A stretch of 64,000 bases of DNA from Muribaculaceae bacterium Isolate-104 (HZI) (GTDB lineage: Bacteria > Bacteroidota > Bacteroidia > Bacteroidales > Muribaculaceae). Numbering within the stretch: the first letter of the stretch is position 1; each line of letters opens with the position of its first letter. Shown here in pieces: positions 54,399 through 63,508 of this stretch. The stretch lies in NCBI GenBank assembly GCA_003762715.1, contig RIBJ01000036.1:1-64000 (forward strand). The letters are read 5' to 3'. A model generated the notes under the pieces. The model searched no databases. It saw only the letters and a program-made list of their open reading frames with translations, and was not told where the DNA came from. A program made the position numbers and the translations under genes.

Positions 54399-55616
54399 AT
54401 GTTAAGGAAATATTTGGACCGTATAAAGCCGAACTTCGAAGAGGGTGGCAGACTACACTCCTTTCATTCGGTATTTGACGGCATAGAGACATTTCTCTAC
54501 ACTCCGCGCACTACATCCGCGTCTGGCGTACACATCCACGACAGCCTTGATTCAAAACGAATAATGATAATAGTTGTACTGGCTCTTATGCCGTGCCTGC
54601 TGTTTGGCATGTACAATACCGGCTATCAGAACTTCCTGGGGTCAGGGGCGGCTTCCTTCCCTTTACTGCCGATAATGGCTTACGGCTTTCTTGCAATACT
54701 GCCTAAAATCGCAGTGACATACGTTGTGGGGCTGGGCATAGAATTCATAGCAGCCCAGTGGCGCAAGGAAGAGATTCAGGAGGGTTTTCTGGTCACTGGC
54801 ATACTTGTGCCGCTAATTTGTCCCATAGAGACACCTCTGTGGATGCTTGCCGTGGCAACCGCCTTTTCGGTGATATTCGTAAAAGAGGTGTTCGGCGGCA
54901 CCGGCTACAACATTTTCAACGTGGCGCTGGTGACAAGAGCATTTTTGTTTTTCGCCTATCCGGCGAGCATGAGCGGTGACCGGGCATTCATTTCAGCATC
55001 TCCGATATGCGGAATAGGCGGCACTGTCAACTTTGCCGACGGTATCAGCGGGGCGACTCCTCTCGGGCAGATTGCCACACACAGCGGAGGCGCCCTACAG
55101 ATACACAACATTGTAGGAGACCCGGTAAGCAACTGGGACGCGTTTTTAGGACTTATCCCCGGTTCTTTCGGAGAGACATCCACTCTGTGCATCCTAATCG
55201 GAGCAGCGTTGCTGCTTACAACCGGCATTGCCAGCTGGAGAATAATGCTTTCTGTTTTCGCGGGAGGTCTGCTTGCCGGATTTGTAGTGAATATGTTCGC
55301 TACTCCAACCTACCCGTCTTCTTATCTTATGCCATGGCAGCAACTCATTTACGGAGGCTTCGCTTTTGCCGCCGTGTTCATGGCTACCGACCCGGTGACG
55401 GCTGCGCGAACAGGTGCCGGAAAATATGTCTACGGACTGCTCGTCGGCATAATGGCAATAGTAATACGAGTGTACAACAACGGGTATCCTGAGGGCGCAA
55501 TGCTCGCGGTGCTTCTGATGAACGCGTTCGCTCCGCTTATCGACTACTGTGTAGTTCAGACAAACATCAACCGCCGTGTCAACCGCCTCAAGACAAAAGC
55601 AGAGAAACAATCATGA
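54399..55616 (+). CDS. nqrB: Na+-translocating NADH-quinone reductase subunit B
   Basis: Membrane subunit with covalently bound FMN. It has 405 residues and about ten membrane helices. The FMN attachment threonine is in DGISGATPLGQ (near residue 222). Family segments YNTGYQNFLG and MATDPVTAARTGAGKYVYGL are present. It overlaps nqrC by 4 bases (ATGA), supporting coupled translation. Confidence 0.97.
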   Translation: MLRKYLDRIKPNFEEGGRLHSFHSVFDGIETFLYTPRTTSASGVHIHDSLDSKRIMIIVVLALMPCLLFGMYNTGYQNFLGSGAASFPLLPIMAYGFLAILPKIAVTYVVGLGIEFIAAQWRKEEIQEGFLVTGILVPLICPIETPLWMLAVATAFSVIFVKEVFGGTGYNIFNVALVTRAFLFFAYPASMSGDRAFISASPICGIGGTVNFADGISGATPLGQIATHSGGALQIHNIVGDPVSNWDAFLGLIPGSFGETSTLCILIGAALLLTTGIASWRIMLSVFAGGLLAGFVVNMFATPTYPSSYLMPWQQLIYGGFAFAAVFMATDPVTAARTGAGKYVYGLLVGIMAIVIRVYNNGYPEGAMLAVLLMNAFAPLIDYCVVQTNINRRVNRLKTKAEKQS

Positions 55617-56317
55617 ACAAGCAAAGCAACACATACACCTTAATATATATATTGGTATTGGCAGCCGTTGTGGGCACAGCCCTTGCATTCACGTCACTGA
55701 GCCTGCACGACCGACAACTTGAGAACGCGGACCTTGACAAAATGAGCCAGATTCTTGCCTCTGCCGGAATTGTACCTGAAAAGGGACAGGTTGCAGCCGA
55801 TTTCAAAAAATACATCATTGCACAGGAGATAGTAGACTGCGACGGCAACCGTGTAGAGGGAGATGCATTCAATGTGGATGTCGCCGCCCAAAGCAAGCTG
55901 AATGACTGCGGGCGCCAGCTTCCTGTCTTTGTGTGCCGCCCTGATGACGGCTCGACAAAATACATCCTGCCGGTGTACGGCTCCGGTCTGTGGGGTCCGA
56001 TATGGGGATATATAGCCATTGACTCGGACGGGACAACTGTATATGGCGCTTATTTCGCGCATCAGGGCGAGACACCCGGACTCGGCGCAGAAATTGTAAA
56101 GCCTGAGTTCAGAAACCAGTTTGAGGGCAAACGCCTCATCAAAAACGGGGTATTCATGCCTATAAGCGTTGTGAAAGCCGGTCAGAAACCCTCAGGCAAT
56201 GAAGATTATGTAGACGGTGTGAGCGGCGGCACCATAACCAGCAAGGGTGTCGGCACCATGCTTGACAACTGCCTGTCGCCTTACAAGTCATTTCTTAATC
56301 AACTAAGCAACAATTAA
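55613..56317 (+). CDS. nqrC: Na+-translocating NADH-quinone reductase subunit C
   Basis: Single-pass subunit with a periplasmic FMN-binding domain. It has 234 residues, one membrane helix (about 9-28) and a flavin-binding motif [13 protein letters not shown] (near 203-215) whose threonine should carry FMN. Upstream motifs [12 protein letters not shown] and [12 protein letters not shown] match the family. It is 4 bases before nqrD. Confidence 0.96.
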   Translation: MNKQSNTYTLIYILVLAAVVGTALAFTSLSLHDRQLENADLDKMSQILASAGIVPEKGQVAADFKKYIIAQEIVDCDGNRVEGDAFNVDVAAQSKLNDCGRQLPVFVCRPDDGSTKYILPVYGSGLWGPIWGYIAIDSDGTTVYGAYFAHQGETPGLGAEIVKPEFRNQFEGKRLIKNGVFMPISVVKAGQKPSGNEDYVDGVSGGTITSKGVGTMLDNCLSPYKSFLNQLSNN

Positions 56318-56321
56318 GACT

Positions 56322-56948
56322 ATGTCTGAAAAAATATCATTGAAGGGCGCTCTGTTCAATCCGCTCTCGAAAAACAATCCTGTAGTGGTGCAGGTGCTCG
56401 GCATCTGCTCCGTACTTGCTGTCACAGCCAAACTTGAACCGGCGATTGTGATGGGAATCTCCGTAATAGCGGTGCTGGCGTTTTCAAATGTCATAATATC
56501 GCTGATACGCAACACCATACCCACAAACATCCGAATAATAGTGCAACTTGTGGTCGTTGCCGGTCTAGTTGTTATAGTCGACCAGCTGCTAAAAGCATAC
56601 GCTTACGATGTAAGCAAGCAGCTGTCGGTTTTCATAGGGCTTATCATAACCAACTGCATACTTATGGGTCGCCTTGAGGCTTTCGCAATGGCAAACAAGC
56701 CTCTACCTTCGTTTCTTGACGGCATTGGCAACGGACTTGGCTATACCGTCATTCTCGTTATAGTAGGCTTTTTCAGAGAGCTGCTCGGAAGCGGCACATT
56801 ACTCGGCTATCAGGTAGTGCCTGACAGTTTTTATGAAGCGGGCTATGTCAACAACGGTCTTATGATACTTCCGCCAATGGCTCTAATCATTGTGGCTTGC
56901 ATTATATGGGTTCAGAGAGCCCGCAACAAGGATTTGCAGGAGCCTTGA
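56322..56948 (+). CDS. nqrD: Na+-translocating NADH-quinone reductase subunit D
   Basis: Membrane subunit of NQR, related to RnfE, 208 residues and six membrane helices. [20 protein letters not shown] and [20 protein letters not shown] hold the conserved half-helix cysteines that, with NqrE, coordinate an iron-sulfur centre between the two proteins. It precedes nqrE by 22 bases. Confidence 0.96.
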   Translation: MSEKISLKGALFNPLSKNNPVVVQVLGICSVLAVTAKLEPAIVMGISVIAVLAFSNVIISLIRNTIPTNIRIIVQLVVVAGLVVIVDQLLKAYAYDVSKQLSVFIGLIITNCILMGRLEAFAMANKPLPSFLDGIGNGLGYTVILVIVGFFRELLGSGTLLGYQVVPDSFYEAGYVNNGLMILPPMALIIVACIIWVQRARNKDLQEP

Positions 56949-56970
56949 CAATAACGGCAAAATTACAGAT

Positions 56971-57588
56971 ATGGAAAACTTAAACATATTTATCAGGTCG
57001 ATTTTTGTCGACAACATGATTTTCGCCTACTTTCTCGGCATGTGCTCTTTCCTGGCTGTGTCCAAGAACGTCAAAACGGCATTCGGGCTTGGCGTAGCGG
57101 TGACTTTCATGTTAGTAATTACTCTTCCGACTAACTATCTTCTTGAAACATACGTTCTGAAGGCGGGAGCGCTCTCATGGCTCGGAGCGGAATTCGCGGA
57201 CGTAGACCTGAGCTTCCTGTCGCTTATAATGTTCATTGCGGTCATAGCATCCATGACCCAGCTCGTTGAAATGGCAGTGGAAAAGTTCAGCCCGGCGCTA
57301 TACTCTTCGCTCGGCATCTTTTTGCCGCTTATAGCTGTAAACTGTGCTATTCTCGGAGGCTCCCTGTTCATGCAGCAGAGAGAGTTCGGCAGTGTATGGA
57401 CAGCAGTATGCGCCGGCGGGGGCTGGGGATTAGGCTGGCTCCTGGCAATAGTTGCCATCGCTGCCATTCGCGAACGCGTGGCCGGATATTCAAAAGTACC
57501 CGCGCCTTTGCGCGGCACAGGAATAACATTCATAATCACTGCGCTTATGGGCATAGCATTCATGAGTTTCTTAGGAATAAAAATCTGA
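56971..57588 (+). CDS. nqrE: Na+-translocating NADH-quinone reductase subunit E
   Basis: Membrane subunit of NQR, inverted-topology partner of NqrD, 205 residues and six membrane helices. FAYFLGMCSFLAVSKNVKTA and PLIAVNCAILGGSLFMQQRE contain the paired conserved cysteines. The ATG at 56971 (MENLNIFIRS) is chosen; an upstream in-frame start would overlap nqrD by 59 bases and adds unrelated residues. Confidence 0.96.
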   Translation: MENLNIFIRSIFVDNMIFAYFLGMCSFLAVSKNVKTAFGLGVAVTFMLVITLPTNYLLETYVLKAGALSWLGAEFADVDLSFLSLIMFIAVIASMTQLVEMAVEKFSPALYSSLGIFLPLIAVNCAILGGSLFMQQREFGSVWTAVCAGGGWGLGWLLAIVAIAAIRERVAGYSKVPAPLRGTGITFIITALMGIAFMSFLGIKI

Positions 57589-57592
57589 AAAG

Positions 57593-58900
57593 ATGACAAC
57601 GATAAACAGCATGCCGGTACTGAGTGCAGCCGGCAACCTGACTATAATTGCCGGAGTAACCGTTTTTCTCGCAGTGACAGTTGTTCTTGTGCTTATACTT
57701 CTTGTGGCTAAGCGCTACCTTGTCCATTCCGGCAAAGTGCGTATCGTCATAAACAACGACCGCGAAGTCGAGGCTGATTCCGGCAAACCGCTGTTGAGCA
57801 CACTTGCCGACCAGAATATTTTCCTGCCGTCGGCATGCGGAGGCAAAGGCAGTTGCGGGCAGTGCAAGGTACAGGTTTTCGACGGTGGCGGAGACATTCT
57901 TCCTACCGAGACAGTGCATTTTTCGCGCAAACAGGTTCAGGACCACTGGCGCCTTGCCTGCCAGGTGAAGGTAAAGGAAGACATGAAGATAGGGGTACCC
58001 GCCTCTGTGCTTGACATAAAGGAATGGGAATGTGAGGTGATTTCAAACAGAAATGTCGCTACATTCATAAAAGAGTTCATTGTAGCCCTTCCTCCCGGAC
58101 AGCACATGGACTTCATTCCCGGCTCATACGCGCAAATCAAGATTCCGCCTTACGAAATGAGCTATGACAAAGACATTGACAAGTCGCTGATAGGACCGGA
58201 GTACCTGCCCGCATGGGAAAAATTCGGACTGTTTTCTCTCAAATGCAAAAACACCGAAACTACGGTGCGAGCCTACTCAATGGCAAATTATCCTGCCGAA
58301 GGCGATCGCATAATGCTGACCGTAAGAATTGCCACACCGCCGATGAAGCCGAAGCCGGAGGTGGGATTTATGGATGTAATGCCCGGCATCGCCTCAAGCT
58401 ACATTTTCACGCTAAAACCCGGTGACAAAGTGGTTATGAGCGGCCCTTACGGCGACTTCCACCCGATATTCGACAGCAAGAAAGAGATGATGTGGATTGG
58501 GGGCGGCGCAGGTATGGCTCCGCTAAGAGCGCAGATAATGCACATGACCAAGACTCTGAAAACCACAGACAGAATAATGAACTATTTCTATGGCGCACGG
58601 GCGCTTAACGAGGTGTTTTATCTTGATTATTTTCTACAGCTCGAAAAAGAGTTTCCCAACTTCAGGTTTCATCTTGCCCTTGACCGCCCCGACCCTGCCG
58701 CAGACGAAGCGGGCGTAAAATACACCCCCGGATTCGTCCATCAGGTCATATACAACACCTATCTCAAGAATCATGAGAACCCCGAGGACATAGAGTACTA
58801 CATGTGCGGACCCGGACCAATGAGCAAGGCGGTGGAAACAATGCTTGACAGCCTCGGCGTGGACCCGGAAAGCATACACTACGACAATTTCGGCGGTTGA
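57593..58900 (+). CDS. nqrF: Na+-translocating NADH-quinone reductase subunit F
   Basis: NADH-oxidising entry subunit. The 435 residues begin with a membrane helix (about 18-40). A 2Fe-2S domain has ligands C82, C88, C91 and C123 (ACGGKGSCGQCKVQV). The FAD part has RAYSMANYP and the NADH part GGGAGMAPLRAQI with the C-terminal YYMCGPGPMSKAVE. The stop codon is directly next to the stop codon of the convergent tatD gene, with no base between. Confidence 0.97.
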   Translation: MTTINSMPVLSAAGNLTIIAGVTVFLAVTVVLVLILLVAKRYLVHSGKVRIVINNDREVEADSGKPLLSTLADQNIFLPSACGGKGSCGQCKVQVFDGGGDILPTETVHFSRKQVQDHWRLACQVKVKEDMKIGVPASVLDIKEWECEVISNRNVATFIKEFIVALPPGQHMDFIPGSYAQIKIPPYEMSYDKDIDKSLIGPEYLPAWEKFGLFSLKCKNTETTVRAYSMANYPAEGDRIMLTVRIATPPMKPKPEVGFMDVMPGIASSYIFTLKPGDKVVMSGPYGDFHPIFDSKKEMMWIGGGAGMAPLRAQIMHMTKTLKTTDRIMNYFYGARALNEVFYLDYFLQLEKEFPNFRFHLALDRPDPAADEAGVKYTPGFVHQVIYNTYLKNHENPEDIEYYMCGPGPMSKAVETMLDSLGVDPESIHYDNFGG

Positions 58901-59686
58901 TTACCCGATTTTGATTTTGTCGAAAAGACTGAACGCGTTGGCAGATGTTTTGTCTGCCAGCGCTTCTGTTTTTAACCCTAACGACTGCGCTACGACAGCT
59001 GCCGTATGGACTATATACGCACTCTCGTTGCGCTTGCCGCGCATGGGAACCGGCGCAAGATAAGGTGAATCGGTTTCAAGAATCACCCTGTCTGCCGTTA
59101 TAGAAGGCATTACTTTTGCGAGGGACGAGTTTTTGAAAGTGACAATGCCATTTATTCCGAAATAGAAATCCCCTGCCCTGTTTCTGATTTTTTCGACATC
59201 TGCCTCACTGCCGCCAAAGCTGTGAAACACACCGCGAACACCTTTGCGCCCTTCAAGCGCCTCAAGAGTCTGGTCAAGAGCTTCGCGGCAATGGATAATA
59301 ACCGGCAAAGAATGTCTGAGCGCCAATGCAAGCTGAGCGTCAAACACCTGCATCTGTTTTGCCTCAAAAGTCTTATCCCAGTACAAATCCATACCGATTT
59401 CTCCGACAGCCACCCAGTCGGTCAAAGAGCTGTTAAACGCGTCCATAACTGCGGCATACACCTCGTCCGCATCCTCTCCCACTTCGGTCGGGTGCAGCCC
59501 CATCGCCATTGATGTGACATCCGGGAACTCGCTGTGCAGACGAGCCATGCGCTCGATACTGTCAATGCCCACATTAGGAAAAATCATGTGAATTACCCCG
59601 GCATCAATTGCCCGCCTTACAGCATCGCCCGGTGTCGGCTCAAACTCATCAAGGTACAGGTGAGTATGTGTGTCTACCAGCTTCAT
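58901..59686 (-). CDS. TatD-family metal-dependent hydrolase/DNase
   Basis: TIM-barrel metal enzyme; family members show DNase activity. It has 261 residues. Metal-site elements are VDTHTHLYLDEF (H7, H9), GEIGMDLYWDK (Glu near 98), VIIHCREA (His near 133), FHSFGGS (His near 158) and LETDSPYL (Asp near 209). It overlaps the end of the polyprenyl synthase gene by 4 bases (ATGA) and so is probably translated with it. Confidence 0.95.
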   Translation of the reverse strand: MKLVDTHTHLYLDEFEPTPGDAVRRAIDAGVIHMIFPNVGIDSIERMARLHSEFPDVTSMAMGLHPTEVGEDADEVYAAVMDAFNSSLTDWVAVGEIGMDLYWDKTFEAKQMQVFDAQLALALRHSLPVIIHCREALDQTLEALEGRKGVRGVFHSFGGSEADVEKIRNRAGDFYFGINGIVTFKNSSLAKVMPSITADRVILETDSPYLAPVPMRGKRNESAYIVHTAAVVAQSLGLKTEALADKTSANAFSLFDKIKIG

Positions 59687-60648
59687 TTGTCTCGGTTTAC
59701 AGAATTGAGAGCCAGGTCTTCGAAAAATTTCCGTGGCACGGCTGAAAGCTGGGCATCATCCAGACACTTCACCGCCTCTGCCGCATAGCGCAATTCAAGA
59801 GCGCGGCAACGCTCCGACAGTCCAAGCCGGTCATAGACCTCCCTCACCGTCGCGATTTTCTTTTCGGGAGCCATCTCTTTGCCGAGCACCCCGGCTATAA
59901 TGCCGTCACAATCCTCTGAAATGGCATTTATAAGCAGCCAGGTTTTCTTTTCATTCAGAATGTCGCCCCCGACGGGCTTTCCAAACGTCTCAGGCTTGCC
60001 GTAGGTGTCCAGCCAGTCATCCTTCAGCTGGAACGACAATCCGAGTTTTTCGCCATATGCGTACATGGCTTTTACCACTCCCGGCACGGCACCCGCCATA
60101 ATGGCTCCGAGACCACACGCACAGCCAAGCAAAACAGATGTCTTAAGACGAATCATTTCCATATACTCGTCTATGCTTACATCGTTGCGGCTTTCAAAAT
60201 CCATGTCATACTGCTGCCCCTCGTACACCTCCATTGCAGTAGTGTTGAACATATGCAGTACCGGGCGCAGTGTAGAGGTGTCGCAATCCTTTACGGCGAG
60301 TTGTGTTGCGAGTGTCAGCATGGCGTCTCCGCTTAGAATAGCCGTACTCTCATTGTACTTCTTGTGCACAGACGGGCGACCGCGACGCACATCAGCCTTG
60401 TCCATGACATCATCGTGAAGCAAAGTGAAGTTATGGAACATCTCAACTGCAAGCGCCTGATTCATCGCCACCTCACAGTTGCCGGCAATAGCATCAGCCA
60501 CCGCAAGCGCAAGAACCGGACGAAGGCGCTTGCCACCTGCCTCAAGAGCGTATCTTATGGGAGCATACAGCCCGAGAGGCGATTTGTCGAGATTGAGTTT
60601 CGCAATCTCATTTTCAATTATCTGCGCATATTGTTGTATCGTTTTCAT
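59683..60648 (-). CDS. Polyprenyl diphosphate synthase
   Basis: Chain-elongating isoprenoid synthase, building geranylgeranyl or longer diphosphates used for quinones and carriers. It has 321 residues. The first Asp-rich motif is DDVMD (79-83) after LLHDD; the second is DDWLD near 215. GGKRLRP (38-44) binds the diphosphate. Chain length cannot be set firmly; residues just before the first motif (FHNFTLL) do not give an obvious block. It starts inside the last 35 bases of the small lipoprotein gene. Confidence 0.93.
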   Translation of the reverse strand: MKTIQQYAQIIENEIAKLNLDKSPLGLYAPIRYALEAGGKRLRPVLALAVADAIAGNCEVAMNQALAVEMFHNFTLLHDDVMDKADVRRGRPSVHKKYNESTAILSGDAMLTLATQLAVKDCDTSTLRPVLHMFNTTAMEVYEGQQYDMDFESRNDVSIDEYMEMIRLKTSVLLGCACGLGAIMAGAVPGVVKAMYAYGEKLGLSFQLKDDWLDTYGKPETFGKPVGGDILNEKKTWLLINAISEDCDGIIAGVLGKEMAPEKKIATVREVYDRLGLSERCRALELRYAAEAVKCLDDAQLSAVPRKFFEDLALNSVNRDK

Positions 60649-61141
60649 TTCTCAGTCTGTTATATATCGATTTATATTTTTCATATGACTCTCTGAACGA
60701 TTGAAGCGCCGCAGGGTTTCCGGCAAGAACACTGTCAACCTTTAGCGCTAGAGGATGCCGGCTCGGACTCCGCGCAAGACTCGCGCCTATTTTATCGGGA
60801 GTGTTGAGCACAAGCAGCACATGAGCCTGCTTTGCAATGTCCAGCCGGGAGGTCTGCCCGTCAAAATATGTTACAAACCGTGCCGAACTGTCGGCGGCTC
60901 CGATACTGTCATAGTTATACAGAACCTTGGCAACGAGCCTGCAGGCAAATGCACGCGACGATGTATCAGCCTCCTGAAGCCAGTCCAGCAGCAGAGTAGC
61001 TGCCTCTTCGGGACTATTGTCAAGCACAATCCGCTCGGCAGCCGCCTCCGGTGGCAACTCCGTATTTATCACTCTGTGGGCGGGGGCGCATGACCATAGC
61101 GACGCTATCACCGCTACCGATATTTTTATAAGGCAACGCAT
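60614..61141 (-). CDS. Small lipoprotein of unknown function
   Basis: I do not recognise the family. From the ATG at 61141 it has 175 residues. The N-terminus MRCLIKISVAVIASLWSCAP looks like a lipoprotein signal with lipidation at the Cys of LWSC. The rest is mostly helical with a segment of alternating Ala/Leu/Asp (about 45-85) and no membrane helix. It overlaps the polyprenyl synthase start by 35 bases. Its -7 box ends 6 bases before the ATG, implying a leaderless or nearly leaderless message. Confidence 0.65.
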   Translation of the reverse strand: MRCLIKISVAVIASLWSCAPAHRVINTELPPEAAAERIVLDNSPEEAATLLLDWLQEADTSSRAFACRLVAKVLYNYDSIGAADSSARFVTYFDGQTSRLDIAKQAHVLLVLNTPDKIGASLARSPSRHPLALKVDSVLAGNPAALQSFRESYEKYKSIYNRLRNENDTTICADN

Positions 61142-61147
61142 ATTCTG

Positions 61148-61155
61148 CAAAGTTA
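61148..61155 (-). promoter_or_regulatory. -7 box of the small lipoprotein gene
   Basis: Minus strand TAACTTTG, perfect TAnnTTTG, 6 bases before the ATG. No clear TTTG at 19-21 bases upstream. Confidence 0.5.
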
Positions 61156-61157
61156 GC

Positions 61158-61165
61158 TAATTTTG
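61158..61165 (+). promoter_or_regulatory. -7 box of the DUF4250 gene
   Basis: TAATTTTG fits TAnnTTTG, 25 bases before the ATG at 61191. It is two bases away from the opposite-strand -7 box, so polymerases at the two sites would block each other. Confidence 0.5.
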
Positions 61166-61190
61166 CACCAATAATATAATAACAACACCA

Positions 61191-61382
61191 ATGGAAAATA
61201 ATTTCAACAGTCTGCCCGCCGACGCAGCCATGCTGCTCAGCTTTATAAACATGAAACTGCGCGACAACTACTCATCACTTGAAGAATTGTGTGATGACAT
61301 GAATTTCGATATAGATGATTTCATTGGCTATATGGCTGAAAAAGGATGGGAATATAACCCCGATGCAAAAAAATTCTGGTAG
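61191..61382 (+). CDS. DUF4250-family small protein
   Basis: Conserved small cytoplasmic protein of unknown function, 63 residues. The pattern PADAAMLLSFINMKLRDNYSSLEELCDDMN-type sequence and the end GWEYNPDAKKFW match the DUF4250 family seen in gut anaerobes. It is predicted as two or three helices, acidic. It heads a plus-strand run toward the sigma factor genes. Confidence 0.88.
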   Translation: MENNFNSLPADAAMLLSFINMKLRDNYSSLEELCDDMNFDIDDFIGYMAEKGWEYNPDAKKFW

Positions 61383-61463
61383 GATTGTAACCGGACACAT
61401 GTGCTGATACGTCTAATAATCACAAAAACCAAAATTGAGACGATTACAACAACAGAATTCAAC

Positions 61464-62093
61464 ATGGGAACAAAATTTTTATTCAAAGTCATTCTTCTGG
61501 CGCTGATAACAACAATAGGCATAAGCGCCTGCTCAAGTTCTTCCTCAAAAAAAGAGCTGGAAATTTCAGACTTCGACCGCGAACGGATAGCAGATGTCGT
61601 GCGCGCTGAAATCGCAGCAACCCCATCAATAGATTCACTTGCCAACACTCCGCTGATTGTAGCCCCTTCAATAGAAGTAAACGGCCGGTCTTCAATGACG
61701 GCGCTCAGGATTGTGGCGCTGACAGTACCGTTTGGATTTGTGATAGTCATAGTATGGATGCTGCTGAATTTTAAAAACCAGAATCTTATTGCCAAATACA
61801 AAGTTATAGAGTTGTCGATAAACAACAGAGAAAAACTACCGGAAGTATTCTACACAGGAGCCAAAGCTACACGAGACGCCTTAAACCGTCGCCGCCTGTT
61901 TAACGGCATGATATGGATGGCGTTCGGAATAACAGGTATGGTATTTTTTCTGTCCATCAATAACTCCGACACCAATCCAGGATTTGCAATCAGTCTGTTG
62001 CCCACACTCATAGGCGTAGCCAAAATTATATGCTACTATATAGACAACAAAGCACAGAACAAGTCCAACGCTGACACTGACGAAAACGCATAA
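61464..62093 (+). CDS. Membrane lipoprotein upstream of an ECF sigma factor (DUF6249-like)
   Basis: From the ATG at 61464 (MGTKFLFKVI) it has 209 residues. A lipoprotein-like signal ends GISACSSS, followed by an acidic/serine linker, then three membrane helices (about 83-105, 145-165, 170-190) and a charged tail. It resembles the DUF6249 type membrane proteins found beside ECF sigma factors in Bacteroidetes; the assignment is tentative. An earlier frame start lacks a signal. It is 11 bases before the sigma factor gene and is likely part of that signalling unit. Confidence 0.7.
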   Translation: MGTKFLFKVILLALITTIGISACSSSSSKKELEISDFDRERIADVVRAEIAATPSIDSLANTPLIVAPSIEVNGRSSMTALRIVALTVPFGFVIVIVWMLLNFKNQNLIAKYKVIELSINNREKLPEVFYTGAKATRDALNRRRLFNGMIWMAFGITGMVFFLSINNSDTNPGFAISLLPTLIGVAKIICYYIDNKAQNKSNADTDENA

Positions 62094-62104
62094 TCTGCGT
62101 ATTG

Positions 62105-62656
62105 ATGCTCGGTAAGTTAGAGGAAATATCATTGATTGCCAGATGCGTGGCGGCTGACGACCGCCATGCTTTCGGCAGGCTGGTGGAGGAATATCAGGAT
62201 GCTCTTCGCCGCTTCATCTACAACCTTTGCGGCGGAGATGCGGCTATGACAGACGACATTGCCCAGGAAACATTCTTGAAAGCATACACATCCATACGTT
62301 CTTTCAAGGGCATTTCCCGGTTCAAGACCTGGCTCTACACCATAGCCTACAGAGAATTCATCGACTGGCGACGCTCAAAAGGCGGCTACAGCGATGACCT
62401 TGAGCTTGCCGCCAATATTTCGGACAACACCCCGAACCCGGAGCATTCCACAGAAGCCGCCCATGATATATCTGTAGCTCTATCGGCTCTTAATGAAACA
62501 GAAAAAAGTCTTGTTCTATTGTTTTACATGGAAGACCTACCCATAAAGAAAATTTCAGATATTACCGGCATACCTCAAGGTACTGTAAAAGTGTATCTTG
62601 CCCGGTCCAGAACAAAAATGGCAAAAATACTTGAAACAGATGAAAGCAACCGATAA
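62105..62656 (+). CDS. ECF-type RNA polymerase sigma factor
   Basis: Sigma-70 factor of the extracytoplasmic function group, 183 residues. Region 2 covers about 22-90 (DDIAQETFLKAYTSIRSF, RFKTWLYTIAYREFIDWRR) and region 4 about 122-175 (LNETEKSLVLLFYMEDLPIKKISDITGIPQGTVKVYLARSR split by a turn). ATG 62105 is preferred to a TTG one codon earlier. It overlaps the next gene by 17 bases, typical of a sigma/anti-sigma pair. Confidence 0.93.
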   Translation: MLGKLEEISLIARCVAADDRHAFGRLVEEYQDALRRFIYNLCGGDAAMTDDIAQETFLKAYTSIRSFKGISRFKTWLYTIAYREFIDWRRSKGGYSDDLELAANISDNTPNPEHSTEAAHDISVALSALNETEKSLVLLFYMEDLPIKKISDITGIPQGTVKVYLARSRTKMAKILETDESNR

Positions 62657-62978
62657 CAACTCCGAAACCAGACTCAGACATTTGATTCAGACCGGCGCGC
62701 CCTCTGCGCCTGTATCGCCCTGGTTTACACAAAAAGTTCTTAACCGACTGCCCGACAAGCAAAAGCGCATTGCCGCAAGAATCGAAACATGGACTTGCGC
62801 TATAGCTGCTGTTGTCACAGCAGTGTTCGGCATCAAGTACGTTATGACTACGATGTCGGCTCCGGTAATCACTGTAGGTCAAATACTGATATACCTCACT
62901 TATATAAGCATATTCGGCGCTCTTATCGCAAATATGGCTATTCCTGCCATTACAAGCAGAGCAAGGCGCAATCTGTAA
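62640..62978 (+). CDS. Probable anti-sigma membrane protein
   Basis: 112 residues with a soluble N-terminal part of about 45 residues (TDNNSETRLRHLIQTG, PWFTQKVLNRLPDKQ) and two membrane helices (about 52-72 and 80-105). No zinc motif (HxxxCxxC) is visible, so it is not a classic zinc anti-sigma factor. Overlap with the sigma gene and the membrane topology support the role. The start ATG at 62640 lies inside the sigma gene; a longer frame has no support. Confidence 0.7.
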   Translation: MKATDNNSETRLRHLIQTGAPSAPVSPWFTQKVLNRLPDKQKRIAARIETWTCAIAAVVTAVFGIKYVMTTMSAPVITVGQILIYLTYISIFGALIANMAIPAITSRARRNL

Positions 62979-62994
62979 CACGCCTTCGCTTGCC

Positions 62995-63453
62995 TTATAG
63001 TCTAAACGGTATTGCAAGAATGCAATAAACCGGCACTTTTGACTCTCCGATTTTTCCGGCGACCCACCTCGGCATCCTGCCTATTATACGCAGTGCCTCT
63101 CGGTTCAGGCTATCCTCCACACCTCTTAGCACCTCAGCGTTGCTTATAGAGCCGTCGCTATTTACAATAAAGCTGCACAGCACCCGCCCTTGAACACCGG
63201 CGTCAAACGCCTCTGCCGGATAGCGGCGTTCTCTGTTTATAAACTTCATCATGGCACCGTCTCCGCCGGGAAAATGGGGTTCCTCATCCACCGAATCAAA
63301 TGTAAAAGCTTCTTTGTCAACAATCCGGTTTCCACCCACCACTGTCTGATAAGTTATCACACGCCGAAACTGAGCCTGCGCGCCAGTGGCGAGCAATGCC
63401 AGTATCATGGTTATTATAATCCTGCCTGAGGAGGTAAGCAAATATTGTTGCAT
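62995..63453 (-). CDS. Secreted TonB C-terminal domain protein
   Basis: From the ATG at 63453 it has 152 residues. A signal peptide ends ATGAQAQ (about 1-28). The rest is one TonB C-terminal domain (about 55-152) with PHFPGGDGAMMKF, AGVQGRVLCSFIVNSDGS and PRWVAGKIGESKVPVYC, close in pattern to the full TonB at 49473. It lacks the membrane anchor and linker needed for classical TonB work, so it may be periplasmic or a different periplasmic scaffold. The start is supported by a consensus promoter about 55 bases upstream. Confidence 0.85.
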   Translation of the reverse strand: MQQYLLTSSGRIIITMILALLATGAQAQFRRVITYQTVVGGNRIVDKEAFTFDSVDEEPHFPGGDGAMMKFINRERRYPAEAFDAGVQGRVLCSFIVNSDGSISNAEVLRGVEDSLNREALRIIGRMPRWVAGKIGESKVPVYCILAIPFRL

Positions 63454-63508
63454 CAAGTGTCTGTGTTTTTTCTTAGTCTGATACCGATGCTGGCGGTAGC
63501 AGTTACGG

